Origin: an uncultured Clostridium sp.
GTDB taxonomy: Bacteria > Bacillota > Clostridia > Clostridiales > Clostridiaceae
Assembly (NCBI GenBank): GCA_934746015.1
Contig: CAKVEW010000015.1
Span: 1 to 64,000, forward strand
DNA length: 64,000 nt
Direction: 5' to 3'
Below are positions 50,245-58,984 of this stretch, piece by piece; the first letter of the stretch is position 1, and the number at the start of each line of letters is the position of its first letter. Below the pieces are notes generated by a model. It did no database searches and was not told where the DNA came from. It saw nothing but the letters and a program-made list of their open reading frames with translations. A program made the position numbers and the translations under genes.

Positions 50245-51192
50245 CTAACCATGGCAGCAGAGTATTGTCATATCACCTGTAATAGTTATGTTTCTTCCTT
50301 CTCTAGTTATAAAGAAGCTTTCTCCTGCTTTAATATCTAATCCTTCAACAGTTCCGTTACCTTCTATAACATAACAACCTCCAAAAGGTTTCTTTACTTC
50401 TACAGTACCTTCTCCTTTTACATTATATAGCCATGCGGAATAATCTTCATTATCAGCTAAGAAAGTTTCTTTAACTCCTCCATAATTAGTAATCTTTCGC
50501 TCATATTTGATTTCATTAAAAGGAATTAATATGTTTTCCTTAGCTTTATCTATATCTACATACCTTGGTTTTCCATCACGGTCTAATCTATCATAATCGT
50601 AAAAACGATAGGTAACCGGATTAGGATTACATATTTCAATAAAATAGCTATCCTTTTGAATTGCATGAAGTGTTCCGGCTTTTATAGCATAAAAGCTTCC
50701 TGGTTCTATAGGATATCGTTTTATTAATCCTTCCCAATCTTTTCTTGCTATGTAATCATCTAGCTCTTCCATAGTTTTAGCATTATGTCCCATTACAACA
50801 TTAGCATTTTTAGGACAATCAACGAAATACCAACACTCTGACTTTCCATGGGTTCCTAAATTTTTCATAGACCATTCTTCTGTTGGATGAACCTGCACAC
50901 TAAGATCTGCACACGCATATGCCACCCCCATCGCAACAGGTATTATTTCCCACCTACGTTCCTCGTTAGTGCCAAAATATTCAGGGTGGTTATCGTAAAG
51001 CCATTTTAAAGTTTTTCCTTTATATTCTCCAGTGTTCATTTTGAAGTCTTCTCCGAAGCCACCTGCTCCAGTAGTACGATTAATGTCAATCCCTGGAGCA
51101 ACTTCATAATTAAACTCTTTTACTAACCTTCCATCTCCCCAAATAGCTTCGAAGCTAGCTGGTGGTGGACTTATCATTATAACTTTTTCCAT
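50245..51192 (-). CDS. manA: Class I mannose-6-phosphate isomerase B
   Basis: 315 residues. Zinc ligands: SVQVHP, KSECWYF and AGTLHAIQ; YRFYDYDRLDRDGKPR and FEAIWGDGRLVKEF are family features. Diverged from the copy at 48487 and more like Bacillus ManA-type enzymes. It starts 12 bp after the stop of the large ManA fusion gene, with AAGGAGG before the ATG. Substrate may differ from mannose-6-phosphate, given the other copies beside it. Confidence 0.9.
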   Translation of the reverse strand: MEKVIMISPPPASFEAIWGDGRLVKEFNYEVAPGIDINRTTGAGGFGEDFKMNTGEYKGKTLKWLYDNHPEYFGTNEERRWEIIPVAMGVAYACADLSVQVHPTEEWSMKNLGTHGKSECWYFVDCPKNANVVMGHNAKTMEELDDYIARKDWEGLIKRYPIEPGSFYAIKAGTLHAIQKDSYFIEICNPNPVTYRFYDYDRLDRDGKPRYVDIDKAKENILIPFNEIKYERKITNYGGVKETFLADNEDYSAWLYNVKGEGTVEVKKPFGGCYVIEGNGTVEGLDIKAGESFFITREGRNITITGDMTILCCHG

Positions 51193-51203
51193 ACTATACC
51201 TCC

Positions 51204-52976
51204 TTATTTTATGCTAAAATCCATATAACAATCTACTATTGCACACTCTTCAGAAGCAGACTTACCATATGGCTTAACTGTGAATTGACCTACTGCCGCA
51301 GGAATGAATACAGCTTCAGCATAATGAATAACAAAAGGTCCAAAGTCACCATTTGGACTTTCTATAATTGCTTCTTCACCTTCAGTTAAAACAATAATAT
51401 GTATAACATCGTTAGTTTCTAGGAATACAGTTTTATCAAAGAAGTATCTGTAAACTGCAAATGGTTCATATTCAGTTGTTCCAGAAAACTCCTTTCTCCA
51501 ACCATAGCCTGAAGCCACTTCCTGGCGCTTAGATATTAAGTTCTTCTTTACAAATTCTGTACGTATTTCATTTTGAATAACCTTTTCACCATGCTCTATA
51601 TTTATTGGTCTTGGTTTTCCATCAAAATCGATTCTTCCCCAATCCCAAAGTTTAAAGGTTTGAAGTCCGAATATATCTAATTCAAGAACTACAGTATTTT
51701 TACCAGATGCATGGATTGTGCCACCAGGCACATATATATGATCATGTTTTTTCATAGGAAAGTTGTTTATATATTTTGTATCATCAAATTTCCCAGTTTC
51801 CTGAGCCTCTTTAAAGGCTGAAATCATTTCATCAAAATCAACATCTTCTTTAACACCAAGGTAAACTGAGGAGTCCTCCATAGTATCCATCATGTAGTAG
51901 CTTTCATGGTGTCCAAAATCAGCATTAAACATCTCCTGACAATATGACATTATAGGGTGAACTTGCAAGGAGAGATTTCCACCTTCCCAGGTATCCAGAT
52001 AATTCGCTATAACAGGAGCTTTGTAACCATAATTGGAAAACTGTTTAAATCCTATGATTCCCTTAGGTTCAACGTACATTAAATCTGCACCATGGATTAC
52101 AAACTCATTACCTCCCATTTCTAACGCCACAGGAAGCATTTCTAATGCAGCAGGTGTAGCCCAGCCTATGTTAACTTCTTCCGGCTTTGCTCCCAATACT
52201 TTTTGTGCCCAATGACCTCCCCATACTGCTGGAGCAAAATATGGAATATTTTGAAATGGCTGCTTAGTAAGCTGTTTACATGCTTTTTTGAAATCTTCTC
52301 CAGTAACCATAACATCAGCATTTTCAGAATTACCATCAATTATAAAATCACAACTATTTAAAATTGGTCTCTTATGCCACTCCTGCATTCTTCCTTCAAA
52401 GAAATTAAATCTTTTCTCTTTTTTTAAGAAATCCTCATTGTAATTTCCTGCTCCCCAATTATCAAGACCTTTTCTGTATCTTGCTAATACTTCTTGCTTT
52501 GCCATATTACCAAATACAACAATATCTCCTTTGTAGATTTCTGTAGCTGCTACCCCATATACTACAATAAGTCCATTAGCTTGCTCTATCTTTTCTCTTA
52601 AGTCTTTAACAATACTAGGATCAAAACACTTGTCTATGTGTTCAATGCACATAACTCCCATTATTCTGTCATCAGTAATATTTTTACCAAACCTATTCAA
52701 TATTTCTTCTTCCGAATAATGAGCTTCATTTGTATCAATTAACAAATCAGCACCTAACTTTTCAATGACTTCCTTTAATAACACTTCCTCATTAATTCCA
52801 TGATAATAGTCAAATACTACTACTATTTTTTCCTTATTAATTGAAGTTATCTTTTCTTTAATTGCTTGAACAATGTTATCATGTCCCTTAATAGAGCTAA
52901 CATCCTTAATTTTCGAAACTGGATGTAAGTTAAAATTTGGTGTACGAGCTTCGTCGTAATAATAACTTTTCTTCAT
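51204..52976 (-). CDS. Large ManA fusion protein 1: unassigned N-domain plus class I isomerase
   Basis: 590 residues, about twice a usual ManA. The C-terminal part (~240-590) has a full zinc site: SLQVHP (~337-339), HHESYYMMD (Glu, ~363) and GTIHASG (~418), and WDWGRIDFDGKPRPI. The N-terminal ~230 residues have VVVFDYYHGI, GADLLIDTNEAHY, NGLIVVYGVAATEI and GRMQEWHKRP, an alpha/beta layout resembling P-loop sugar/nucleoside kinases, but no Walker A is present. It is closely similar to the protein at 56960. Its 3-bp overlap with the HAD gene upstream indicates coupling. Confidence 0.85.
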   Translation of the reverse strand: MKKSYYYDEARTPNFNLHPVSKIKDVSSIKGHDNIVQAIKEKITSINKEKIVVVFDYYHGINEEVLLKEVIEKLGADLLIDTNEAHYSEEEILNRFGKNITDDRIMGVMCIEHIDKCFDPSIVKDLREKIEQANGLIVVYGVAATEIYKGDIVVFGNMAKQEVLARYRKGLDNWGAGNYNEDFLKKEKRFNFFEGRMQEWHKRPILNSCDFIIDGNSENADVMVTGEDFKKACKQLTKQPFQNIPYFAPAVWGGHWAQKVLGAKPEEVNIGWATPAALEMLPVALEMGGNEFVIHGADLMYVEPKGIIGFKQFSNYGYKAPVIANYLDTWEGGNLSLQVHPIMSYCQEMFNADFGHHESYYMMDTMEDSSVYLGVKEDVDFDEMISAFKEAQETGKFDDTKYINNFPMKKHDHIYVPGGTIHASGKNTVVLELDIFGLQTFKLWDWGRIDFDGKPRPINIEHGEKVIQNEIRTEFVKKNLISKRQEVASGYGWRKEFSGTTEYEPFAVYRYFFDKTVFLETNDVIHIIVLTEGEEAIIESPNGDFGPFVIHYAEAVFIPAAVGQFTVKPYGKSASEECAIVDCYMDFSIK

Positions 52977-53740
52977 TGTATTCCTCCATTATTTATTCTT
53001 TCTATACATTCATGCAAATTGTTAACAACATGCAGTGTATATTTTCTTAGTTCTTGGTTTCCACTAGCCATAGCGAAACCTTGGAAGCTTTTTATCATAT
53101 CTAAATCATTTAAAGAATCCCCTATTGTATAAATTGATTTAAATTCATTATTTTTTCCTATATAATTTATACTTGAACTTTTTGTAACGCCTCTTGGTGA
53201 TATATCAATACTTCTATCACTGCTTATAAGAACTTCTATGTCATTTTCAAAATTTTCTTTAAGATGCTGAGCTGTTTTCATCATATCTGCCTTATCTTTA
53301 AAAATTGAGTAAAAACCACATACTTCACCTTGATCAAGTATGAATTCTTCACTCAGTTCTTCCCTTCTTGACTTTGCATAAAGTTTAAAATCCAACTTAG
53401 CTTTAGAATATCTTGAAATGTCTATTCCATTAGAAAGTCCATACACCATAACATCTGATGTTTTAAAGTACTTAGCGATATTTTTTGCAACATCTATATC
53501 AACGAAACTTTTTATAAAAGTATTTTCTTTAACAATTGAAGCTCCACTATTACATATTAAATAGTCATAACTAAGCATATAATCATTAAGTTCGTCTATT
53601 ATCACACCATAAGTTCTTCCAGTAACTATGGCAAATTTGTTACCTTTATTCCTAAACGCTTCAATAGCTTTAATATCTTCTTCGGATATCTTATCATTGA
53701 TTAGTAAGGTCCCATCATAATCTGAGCATAATAATTTCAT
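52973..53740 (-). CDS. Cof-type HAD-IIB phosphatase 2
   Basis: 255 residues with motif I LCSDYDGTLL, TGRTYGV, RGVTKSSSI (motif III Lys) and GDSLNDLDMI (motif IV). It should dephosphorylate a sugar phosphate or related compound. Coupled to the ManA fusion gene by a 4-base overlap and 3 bp after the membrane protein gene upstream. It is diverged from the other HAD gene of the operon at 47234. Confidence 0.9.
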   Translation of the reverse strand: MKLLCSDYDGTLLINDKISEEDIKAIEAFRNKGNKFAIVTGRTYGVIIDELNDYMLSYDYLICNSGASIVKENTFIKSFVDIDVAKNIAKYFKTSDVMVYGLSNGIDISRYSKAKLDFKLYAKSRREELSEEFILDQGEVCGFYSIFKDKADMMKTAQHLKENFENDIEVLISSDRSIDISPRGVTKSSSINYIGKNNEFKSIYTIGDSLNDLDMIKSFQGFAMASGNQELRKYTLHVVNNLHECIERINNGGIQ

Positions 53741-53743
53741 AAT

Positions 53744-54667
53744 CTAGTTGAAGCAGCTTTTTAATGCTTCCCCAATCCTTTCCATATTCTCTAACATGTA
53801 GTATTTATCGTTTTTACTTCTAGTATTTTTAACAACTAATTCTCCATCTAATTCATCAGCACAAAAGAAATAAAAGGCTTTATTAAAAATACTAACTACA
53901 GAAGAGTAATCATCTCTTTTCCTCAAGGTCTTAATTATAAAAGTATTTTTCCTTTTTAACCTTTCTTTAATCACACTTTTATCGCAGTTAGTAACTAGAT
54001 AATTATGCGTTCCATATGCTAAACATTCAAGAATTAAGACATTCTTTCTATTCAAATCCTCTCCCATAACTTCCTTAATCTTCCTATAGCCAAAATATCC
54101 ATCAGTTGTTCTATCTAGGAACACGACAGCAAATTTTGATTTATCAACTTCAGCATCGTAAAGTAGCTTCATTATAATTGCAACAGCCGCTGTATTTTTA
54201 TTAAGATTGTTTCCATTAGGTGTTTCCTTAATAGAAAGAGCACATATTAGACATGTAATAGCAAGTAAGACGGTAAGTATCAATTTATATTTAATATTTA
54301 TTCTGGAAATGTAATATGCTCCTACAAAGCAGCCTATTATAATTAAAATTAATAAAGCACTTCGCAAAAAAATATTCTTCTTTTCATTAGTCTTATTTTT
54401 ATTTGCATCTAAAGGATAATATAGATAATTATTCACCAGAACCTTTGTAGGTGTATCATAGCCAACAAGAATTATATTATCAGCAGTGGCCAAATTACCA
54501 ACTACTAAATTATACATTGTAAGCATACCATTTTTTTCTTTCCACATTTTGCATTGTAACCCTTGTTCCTTAAACTCATTGTTTAAATATGTTAGGAACT
54601 TTACCTTAGTTCTTGTATTTCTTCGTATAGGAATAACGTAGTTCAAAAAATCAAATATTTCCTTCAT
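53744..54667 (-). CDS. Membrane-anchored M28-peptidase-like protein lacking metal ligands
   Basis: 307 residues from the ATG at 54667, with AGAGGA 6 nt upstream; the longer frame to 54715 would run through the hairpin at 54686-54717. Two membrane helices (~103-145) interrupt a domain with NLVVGN, NIILVGYDTPT, NGNNLNKNTAAVAIIMKLL and FAVVFLDRTTDGYFGYRKI. These follow the order of M28 aminopeptidases (HxD, DDNxSG, EE), but the His, Asp and Glu ligands are replaced. I infer a pseudo-enzyme of unknown role. It lies between IID and HAD genes. Confidence 0.55.
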   Translation of the reverse strand: MKEIFDFLNYVIPIRRNTRTKVKFLTYLNNEFKEQGLQCKMWKEKNGMLTMYNLVVGNLATADNIILVGYDTPTKVLVNNYLYYPLDANKNKTNEKKNIFLRSALLILIIIGCFVGAYYISRINIKYKLILTVLLAITCLICALSIKETPNGNNLNKNTAAVAIIMKLLYDAEVDKSKFAVVFLDRTTDGYFGYRKIKEVMGEDLNRKNVLILECLAYGTHNYLVTNCDKSVIKERLKRKNTFIIKTLRKRDDYSSVVSIFNKAFYFFCADELDGELVVKNTRSKNDKYYMLENMERIGEALKSCFN

Positions 54668-54685
54668 ATACAGTCCTCTTTTCAT

Positions 54686-54717
54686 AAATGGAAGGGATAC
54701 TAGTATCTCTTCCATTT
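54686..54717 (-). terminator. Intercistronic hairpin after PTS IID gene
   Basis: AAATGGAAG/CTTCCATTT stem, one mismatch, then GATAC/GTATC with a 2-nt loop. Lies between IID and the membrane protein; probably reduces downstream expression or protects PTS mRNA. Confidence 0.6.
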
Positions 54718-54739
54718 TGTTACTAAAAGATTTTAATTA

Positions 54740-55555
54740 TTATAGAATACCTGTAACAACACCTACTATAGCTATCATTAAAAGAATGACTATCAGCTTT
54801 ATAGCGTTAATCTTCTTTTTAGTCAAAAGCCAAAAACCCAAAAGAACAAGTCCTATTTCTAAAATATTAGGAAAAATTCCGTCTAATATGCTTTGGAATG
54901 ATACAGTTGTTTGCTCACTAGTATAAGAAAGAGCAAGATTTACATTTACATAATTTGCAGTTACTGCACCAGTAACTGTTAAACCTAGGACGCTCATAGC
55001 TTCTTGTAAGGCAGCCATTTTCTCTCCTAAAACCATATCTACTGCGTTTTCGCCTAGATTATATCCTAAGTGGAAGAAGTAATAAGATATTATGGTTGGA
55101 AGAAGCGAAAGTACAATCAAGGCAAATAAAGGGCCTGCAAGAGAACCTCCAGCAGATAACCCTATTGCAATACTAAGAACTATAGGGGGAATGGTTGCCT
55201 GAGTAATAGCATCACCTATACCAGCAAAAGGGCCCATTAATCCAATCTTAACATTCTGTATAAAGTCATCGGATATTTCTTTTCCATTAGCAATATTCTC
55301 TTCAAAACTTAAAACCATACCTGTAACCAGTGCTCCAAAATTAGGCTCGGTATTATAGAAAGCTCTATGTCTATTTAACAATGCTATTTTACCTTCTTCA
55401 TTATTCTTATAGAACTTTTCTATAATAGGTAATTGAGCTAATGTCATACCAGGAGCTTGCAGTCTTTCAAAGCCAAAAACGGCTAAGCAGTATTTCCACC
55501 ATAAATACCATGATTTTCTTACTTCTTGCTTACTTAACTTAACATATTCACTCAT
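54740..55555 (-). CDS. PTS mannose-family EIID component
   Basis: 271-residue membrane subunit of a mannose/fructose/sorbose-type PTS permease. WWKYCLAVFGFERLQAPGM, FYNTEPNFGALVTGMVLSFEE and GLMGPFAGIGDAITQATI are IID signatures. ATG at 55555 has GAGGAGG upstream; an ATG pair at 55576 lies before that site and overlaps IIC. With IIC it forms the sugar channel. Follows IIC directly. Confidence 0.94.
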   Translation of the reverse strand: MSEYVKLSKQEVRKSWYLWWKYCLAVFGFERLQAPGMTLAQLPIIEKFYKNNEEGKIALLNRHRAFYNTEPNFGALVTGMVLSFEENIANGKEISDDFIQNVKIGLMGPFAGIGDAITQATIPPIVLSIAIGLSAGGSLAGPLFALIVLSLLPTIISYYFFHLGYNLGENAVDMVLGEKMAALQEAMSVLGLTVTGAVTANYVNVNLALSYTSEQTTVSFQSILDGIFPNILEIGLVLLGFWLLTKKKINAIKLIVILLMIAIVGVVTGIL

Positions 55556-55556
55556 A

Positions 55557-56339
55557 CTAGAATTCCTCCTCATCATTTGATGTGGCTGCAGTAGCTGTTC
55601 TAGTTGTAAATATGTAATACATTACAGCTAAGCATCCTCCAAGCACGGCAACAGCAACCATATTTAGTCCTAATAAAGATATTCCAATAATACCCATAAC
55701 AAACCAAATAATCATTTTCATGTCCTTTAGTGTATATGCCAAAAGAATACTCATACCAACTGCAGGAAGCATACCACCTAAAACTCCTGCAATGTCAAGG
55801 ATAACTTGAGGTATAGACGCAAGTATCTCAGCGGCATATTCATTACCTAAAAGAACTATTACAGTTGTAACTCCCCCACGAATTACTAAACTAAGTAAAG
55901 GAGGCAATACAGTATATGATACTTTCATAGCTTTAATATCACCTTTTGCTATAGCCTTATCACCTAATGCATAAAATACCGATGCGATTGTTTCATACAA
56001 AGTGAATATTGCAGCACCTATGATTCCAACAGTAGCAGCAATTGTCATAGCAACATCAGCAGATGCACCAGCTAAAAGAGCAAGGGCAATTGAGGGATAG
56101 GCTACAAATGTCATATCAGCAGAAGCAACACCTCCTATAACAACATTAGCAAGGTACATAGCTTGGATAGTTGCTCCCATAATAATACCTTCAGTTGGAC
56201 ATCCTAGTATAATACCAACAATCATACCACCAATTATCGGCTTAGCTAGAGCACCTGAAACAGTTACCCCTAAAGGTTGACAATTTTCAATAGATCCAAG
56301 CCAACAAAAAAGACCAATTAATAATGCCTTAAAAACCAT
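55557..56339 (-). CDS. PTS mannose-family EIIC component
   Basis: 260-residue channel subunit with about 7-8 helices. ENCQPLGVTVSGALAKPIIGGMIVG, GCPTEGIIMGATIQAMYL and the long hydrophobic stretches match EII-Sor/Man IIC. It starts 18 bp after the IIB stop codon. Specificity (mannose, sorbose, fructose or another sugar) cannot be told from sequence by eye. Confidence 0.94.
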   Translation of the reverse strand: MVFKALLIGLFCWLGSIENCQPLGVTVSGALAKPIIGGMIVGIILGCPTEGIIMGATIQAMYLANVVIGGVASADMTFVAYPSIALALLAGASADVAMTIAATVGIIGAAIFTLYETIASVFYALGDKAIAKGDIKAMKVSYTVLPPLLSLVIRGGVTTVIVLLGNEYAAEILASIPQVILDIAGVLGGMLPAVGMSILLAYTLKDMKMIIWFVMGIIGISLLGLNMVAVAVLGGCLAVMYYIFTTRTATAATSNDEEEF

Positions 56340-56357
56340 TCTATTTTACTCCTTTCT

Positions 56358-56852
56358 TTATTTAAACATCTTTTTAATATTATTCCAAGTTGTTCCTTCT
56401 TCATCAGGAATCAACTTAAAATTCAATTTAACGCCTTGAGAATCCAAATACTTGCAATCATTTACATCCTCTGTAGATAAATAAATATTGTTATAAACTT
56501 TAACAGTATCAATTTTTTGACTGGCTGTCCCAAATATAATGGTATCTCCGAAATCTATTCCAGCTCTTCTCACTTCAGCCAGTAGGTGAATTTGCTTTGA
56601 TATTAAAAAATATTTTTTATTAGACTCAATGACCTTTGGCAGCTTTTCTACAGCTTCTTCTACGCCAAAAACAAATACCTTTTTGTTCATGGCATTACCA
56701 GCTTTTTTTAAGATATTCACCATAAATTTATCCTTAGCAACTTTTTCATCAGCTAGTACGACAATAGCATCTCCTTGGTAAAACTTAGTCCACATAAGTA
56801 CAATCTGGCCATGTATCATTCTGTCATCTACTCTTACTAATGAAATACTCAT
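56358..56852 (-). CDS. PTS mannose-family EIIB component
   Basis: 164-residue cytosolic phosphocarrier. ISLVRVDDRMIHGQIVLMW contains the phosphorylated His (HGQ) and Arg/Asp pocket typical of IIB-Sor/Man; KPLI-like ligand regions follow. It takes phosphate from IIA (48040) and gives it to the sugar at IIC/IID. It follows the ManA fusion 2 gene after ~105 bp that hold a hairpin. ATG with GAGAGGT. Confidence 0.94.
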   Translation of the reverse strand: MSISLVRVDDRMIHGQIVLMWTKFYQGDAIVVLADEKVAKDKFMVNILKKAGNAMNKKVFVFGVEEAVEKLPKVIESNKKYFLISKQIHLLAEVRRAGIDFGDTIIFGTASQKIDTVKVYNNIYLSTEDVNDCKYLDSQGVKLNFKLIPDEEGTTWNNIKKMFK

Positions 56853-56918
56853 TTATAAAACCTCTCAATCGCTTTTATATTTTTATAAAGGACTTTATTA
56901 ATATTTTCTATGAAGAGG

Positions 56919-56946
56919 TTATGCATGTTAAAAGCAACATGCATAA
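56919..56946 (-). terminator. Intercistronic hairpin between ManA fusion 2 and PTS IIB
   Basis: 11-bp stem TTATGCATGTT/AACATGCATAA with a 6-nt loop and no T-run. It may set relative levels of isomerase and PTS mRNA. Confidence 0.5.
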
Positions 56947-56959
56947 TTCTCATATTATT

Positions 56960-58717
56960 TTAGTATCTGCTACCTAAATCCTGATAGCATTCTAATATAG
57001 CTAGCTCTTTACCCTCTGATTTTCCGTATGGCTTAACATAGAATTGTCCAACCTTTGCTGGTATGAAAACAGCTTCAGCATAGTGAATAACGAAAGGTTC
57101 GAAAGCATCATTAGGACTCATTATAATTGCTTCTTCTCCTTCAACCAAACACATTACCTTCACTGTATCATTGGTCTCGAAATGTACAGCTTTAGTAAAC
57201 CAATATCTATCTACATGTAGAGGCTCATATTCCATGGTTCCAGAATGTTCCTTCCTCCAGCCATCGCCTCTGTCAACTTCTCTCCTCTTTGATACAAGCT
57301 TATCTTTTACAAAGGTAGTCTGATATCTCTCCTGTATATTCTTTTCTCCATGTCCTATATCAATTGGTCTAGGCTTTCCGTCAAAGTCTATGCGACCCCA
57401 ATCCCATAACTTAAATGTTGTTAACCATACAGTGTTGATTTCTAATACTAATGTATCTTTAGCAGAAGCATGTATAGTGCCACTAGGAATAAATATGTGA
57501 TCGTGCTTTTTCATAGGTAATTTATTTATCCATTTTTCATCGTCAAACTCTCCAGTTATTTGAGCTTCCTTGAATGCTTCCACTAAGTCTTTAACTTTAA
57601 CTCCATCTTTTGTACCAAGATATACACCAGAATTTTCAGTGGTATCAAGCATATAATAGCTTTCATAATGTCCAGTAGGACAGTTAAATACTTCTTGGTT
57701 ATATGCTACAGTTGGATGGCATTGAAGACTTAAATTACCTCCCCCCCATGTATCGAGAAAATCCATTGTAACGGGACAGCGATAACCAAATAGATAAAAA
57801 ACTTGTCCTCCAAGAAGATCTATTGGCTTATAAAGCTCAATGTCCTTTCCTTGGAATTTAACTATATTATCTCCGCATTTAGCTTGAACTCCTTGAACAT
57901 CAATTATACCTGTTATTCCCCAAGCAGTATTAGGCAAATCTTGTCCTGCTCCGATTACTTTCTTTATCCAATGTCCCCCCCATATTCCTGGGTTGAAAAA
58001 AGGAACACACTTAAATGGTCTGTTAACAAATTCATCCATAACATGTCTAAAGGTATCTCCAGAAATCATTATAGGATACTCAGGATTATTGCAATCTATC
58101 ATATAATCTAAGCATTCTAATAAAGGTCTTTTGTGCCATTCTTGAATTCTTCCCTCTAAGAAGGTGTATCGTTTTTCTTTTCGTAGAAATTCTTCGTCAT
58201 AATTTTTAGCTCCCCAGTTGTCAAGACCTTTGCCATATCTTCTTTTAACCTCTTGAATCTCAAGATTACAATAAACTAGAACATCTCCTTTGTTAACTAC
58301 TGATGCTGCTACACCATAAACAACTACTAACCCATTTGCATTTGCTATTTTTTCGTTGGCTTCTTTGATAAGTTCCTCATCAAAGAACTCTTCAATTTTA
58401 CAGGTGCACAAAACTCCATTAACTCGATCATCAGTTATAAATTGATGAAATTTCTTGCTTATTATTTCTTCAGGATATTTTATCTCATTAGTGTCAATAA
58501 GCAAATCTGCATCAAGCTGTGATATTATTTCGTCATAAAGTTTCTTTTCATCAACACCATGATAGTAATCAAAAGTAACTACCATCTTCTTATTTGGATC
58601 AAACTGCTTTTTTAATTCACTTACAATAGTTGCACTTCCCCCATATGAAATTGTATCTTTAATCTCTATAAAGGGATTTAAATCGAAATTTGGAACTCTA
58701 TCCTTAACCTCATACAA
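56960..58717 (-). CDS. Large ManA fusion protein 2: unassigned N-domain plus class I isomerase
   Basis: About 585 residues; first gene of the operon. The TTG at 58717 has AAGGAG 9 nt upstream; CTG 58720 or TTG 58723 are alternatives. N-domain (~1-230): VVTFDYYHGVDEKK, ADLLIDTNEIKY, NGLVVVYGVAASVV, GRIQEWHKRPLL. ManA domain: SLQCHP, HYESYYMLD and GTIHASA keep all zinc ligands. Very similar to fusion 1, yet in the pocket region around residues 250-300 the two differ strongly, suggesting different substrates or a heteromer (inference). Confidence 0.85.
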   Translation of the reverse strand: MYEVKDRVPNFDLNPFIEIKDTISYGGSATIVSELKKQFDPNKKMVVTFDYYHGVDEKKLYDEIISQLDADLLIDTNEIKYPEEIISKKFHQFITDDRVNGVLCTCKIEEFFDEELIKEANEKIANANGLVVVYGVAASVVNKGDVLVYCNLEIQEVKRRYGKGLDNWGAKNYDEEFLRKEKRYTFLEGRIQEWHKRPLLECLDYMIDCNNPEYPIMISGDTFRHVMDEFVNRPFKCVPFFNPGIWGGHWIKKVIGAGQDLPNTAWGITGIIDVQGVQAKCGDNIVKFQGKDIELYKPIDLLGGQVFYLFGYRCPVTMDFLDTWGGGNLSLQCHPTVAYNQEVFNCPTGHYESYYMLDTTENSGVYLGTKDGVKVKDLVEAFKEAQITGEFDDEKWINKLPMKKHDHIFIPSGTIHASAKDTLVLEINTVWLTTFKLWDWGRIDFDGKPRPIDIGHGEKNIQERYQTTFVKDKLVSKRREVDRGDGWRKEHSGTMEYEPLHVDRYWFTKAVHFETNDTVKVMCLVEGEEAIIMSPNDAFEPFVIHYAEAVFIPAKVGQFYVKPYGKSEGKELAILECYQDLGSRY

Positions 58718-58751
58718 CAGCAACCACTCCTTTCCTAATCATCTCGACATC

Positions 58752-58781
58752 ATTATATCCCTATCTCAATAATCCTGTCAA
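58752..58781 (-). promoter_or_regulatory. Promoter of the PTS/ManA operon
   Basis: On the minus strand TTGACA (58776-58781), 18-bp spacer, TATAAT (58752-58757), just before the TTG start of the first gene. The words ACAGG and ATTGA-ATA in it are also present around the divergent gntR promoter (58933-58948) and may mark a shared operator. The rest of 58724-58984 has no gene. Confidence 0.75.
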
Positions 58782-58922
58782 CTATTTTTTTAAATATTCT
58801 GAATATTTTAATATTATTATTTATTGTCAGTTTAATTTATGTTAGTTTACGTTTACAGTAGATATATTTTTTAGTTTTATCAAAAATAATTAAATTTTTT
58901 AGTAATTTTTTATTCTATTGTA

Positions 58923-58950
58923 TTGTAAAATCTACAGGTATTGATATAAT
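58923..58950 (+). promoter_or_regulatory. Promoter of the GntR regulator gene
   Basis: TTGTAA (58923-58928), 16-bp spacer, TATAAT (58945-58950). ACAGGTATTGATATA overlaps spacer and -10 box and could be an autoregulatory operator. Confidence 0.6.
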
Positions 58951-58984
58951 GTTGTTATGATGTCTAAGGAGATGATTAATATAT

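Noticed and set aside
51204..58717. Assembly duplication as the cause of the two ManA fusions
   Set aside because: The two proteins differ at many positions and strongly in a middle segment, and flanking genes differ, so this is an old paralogy.
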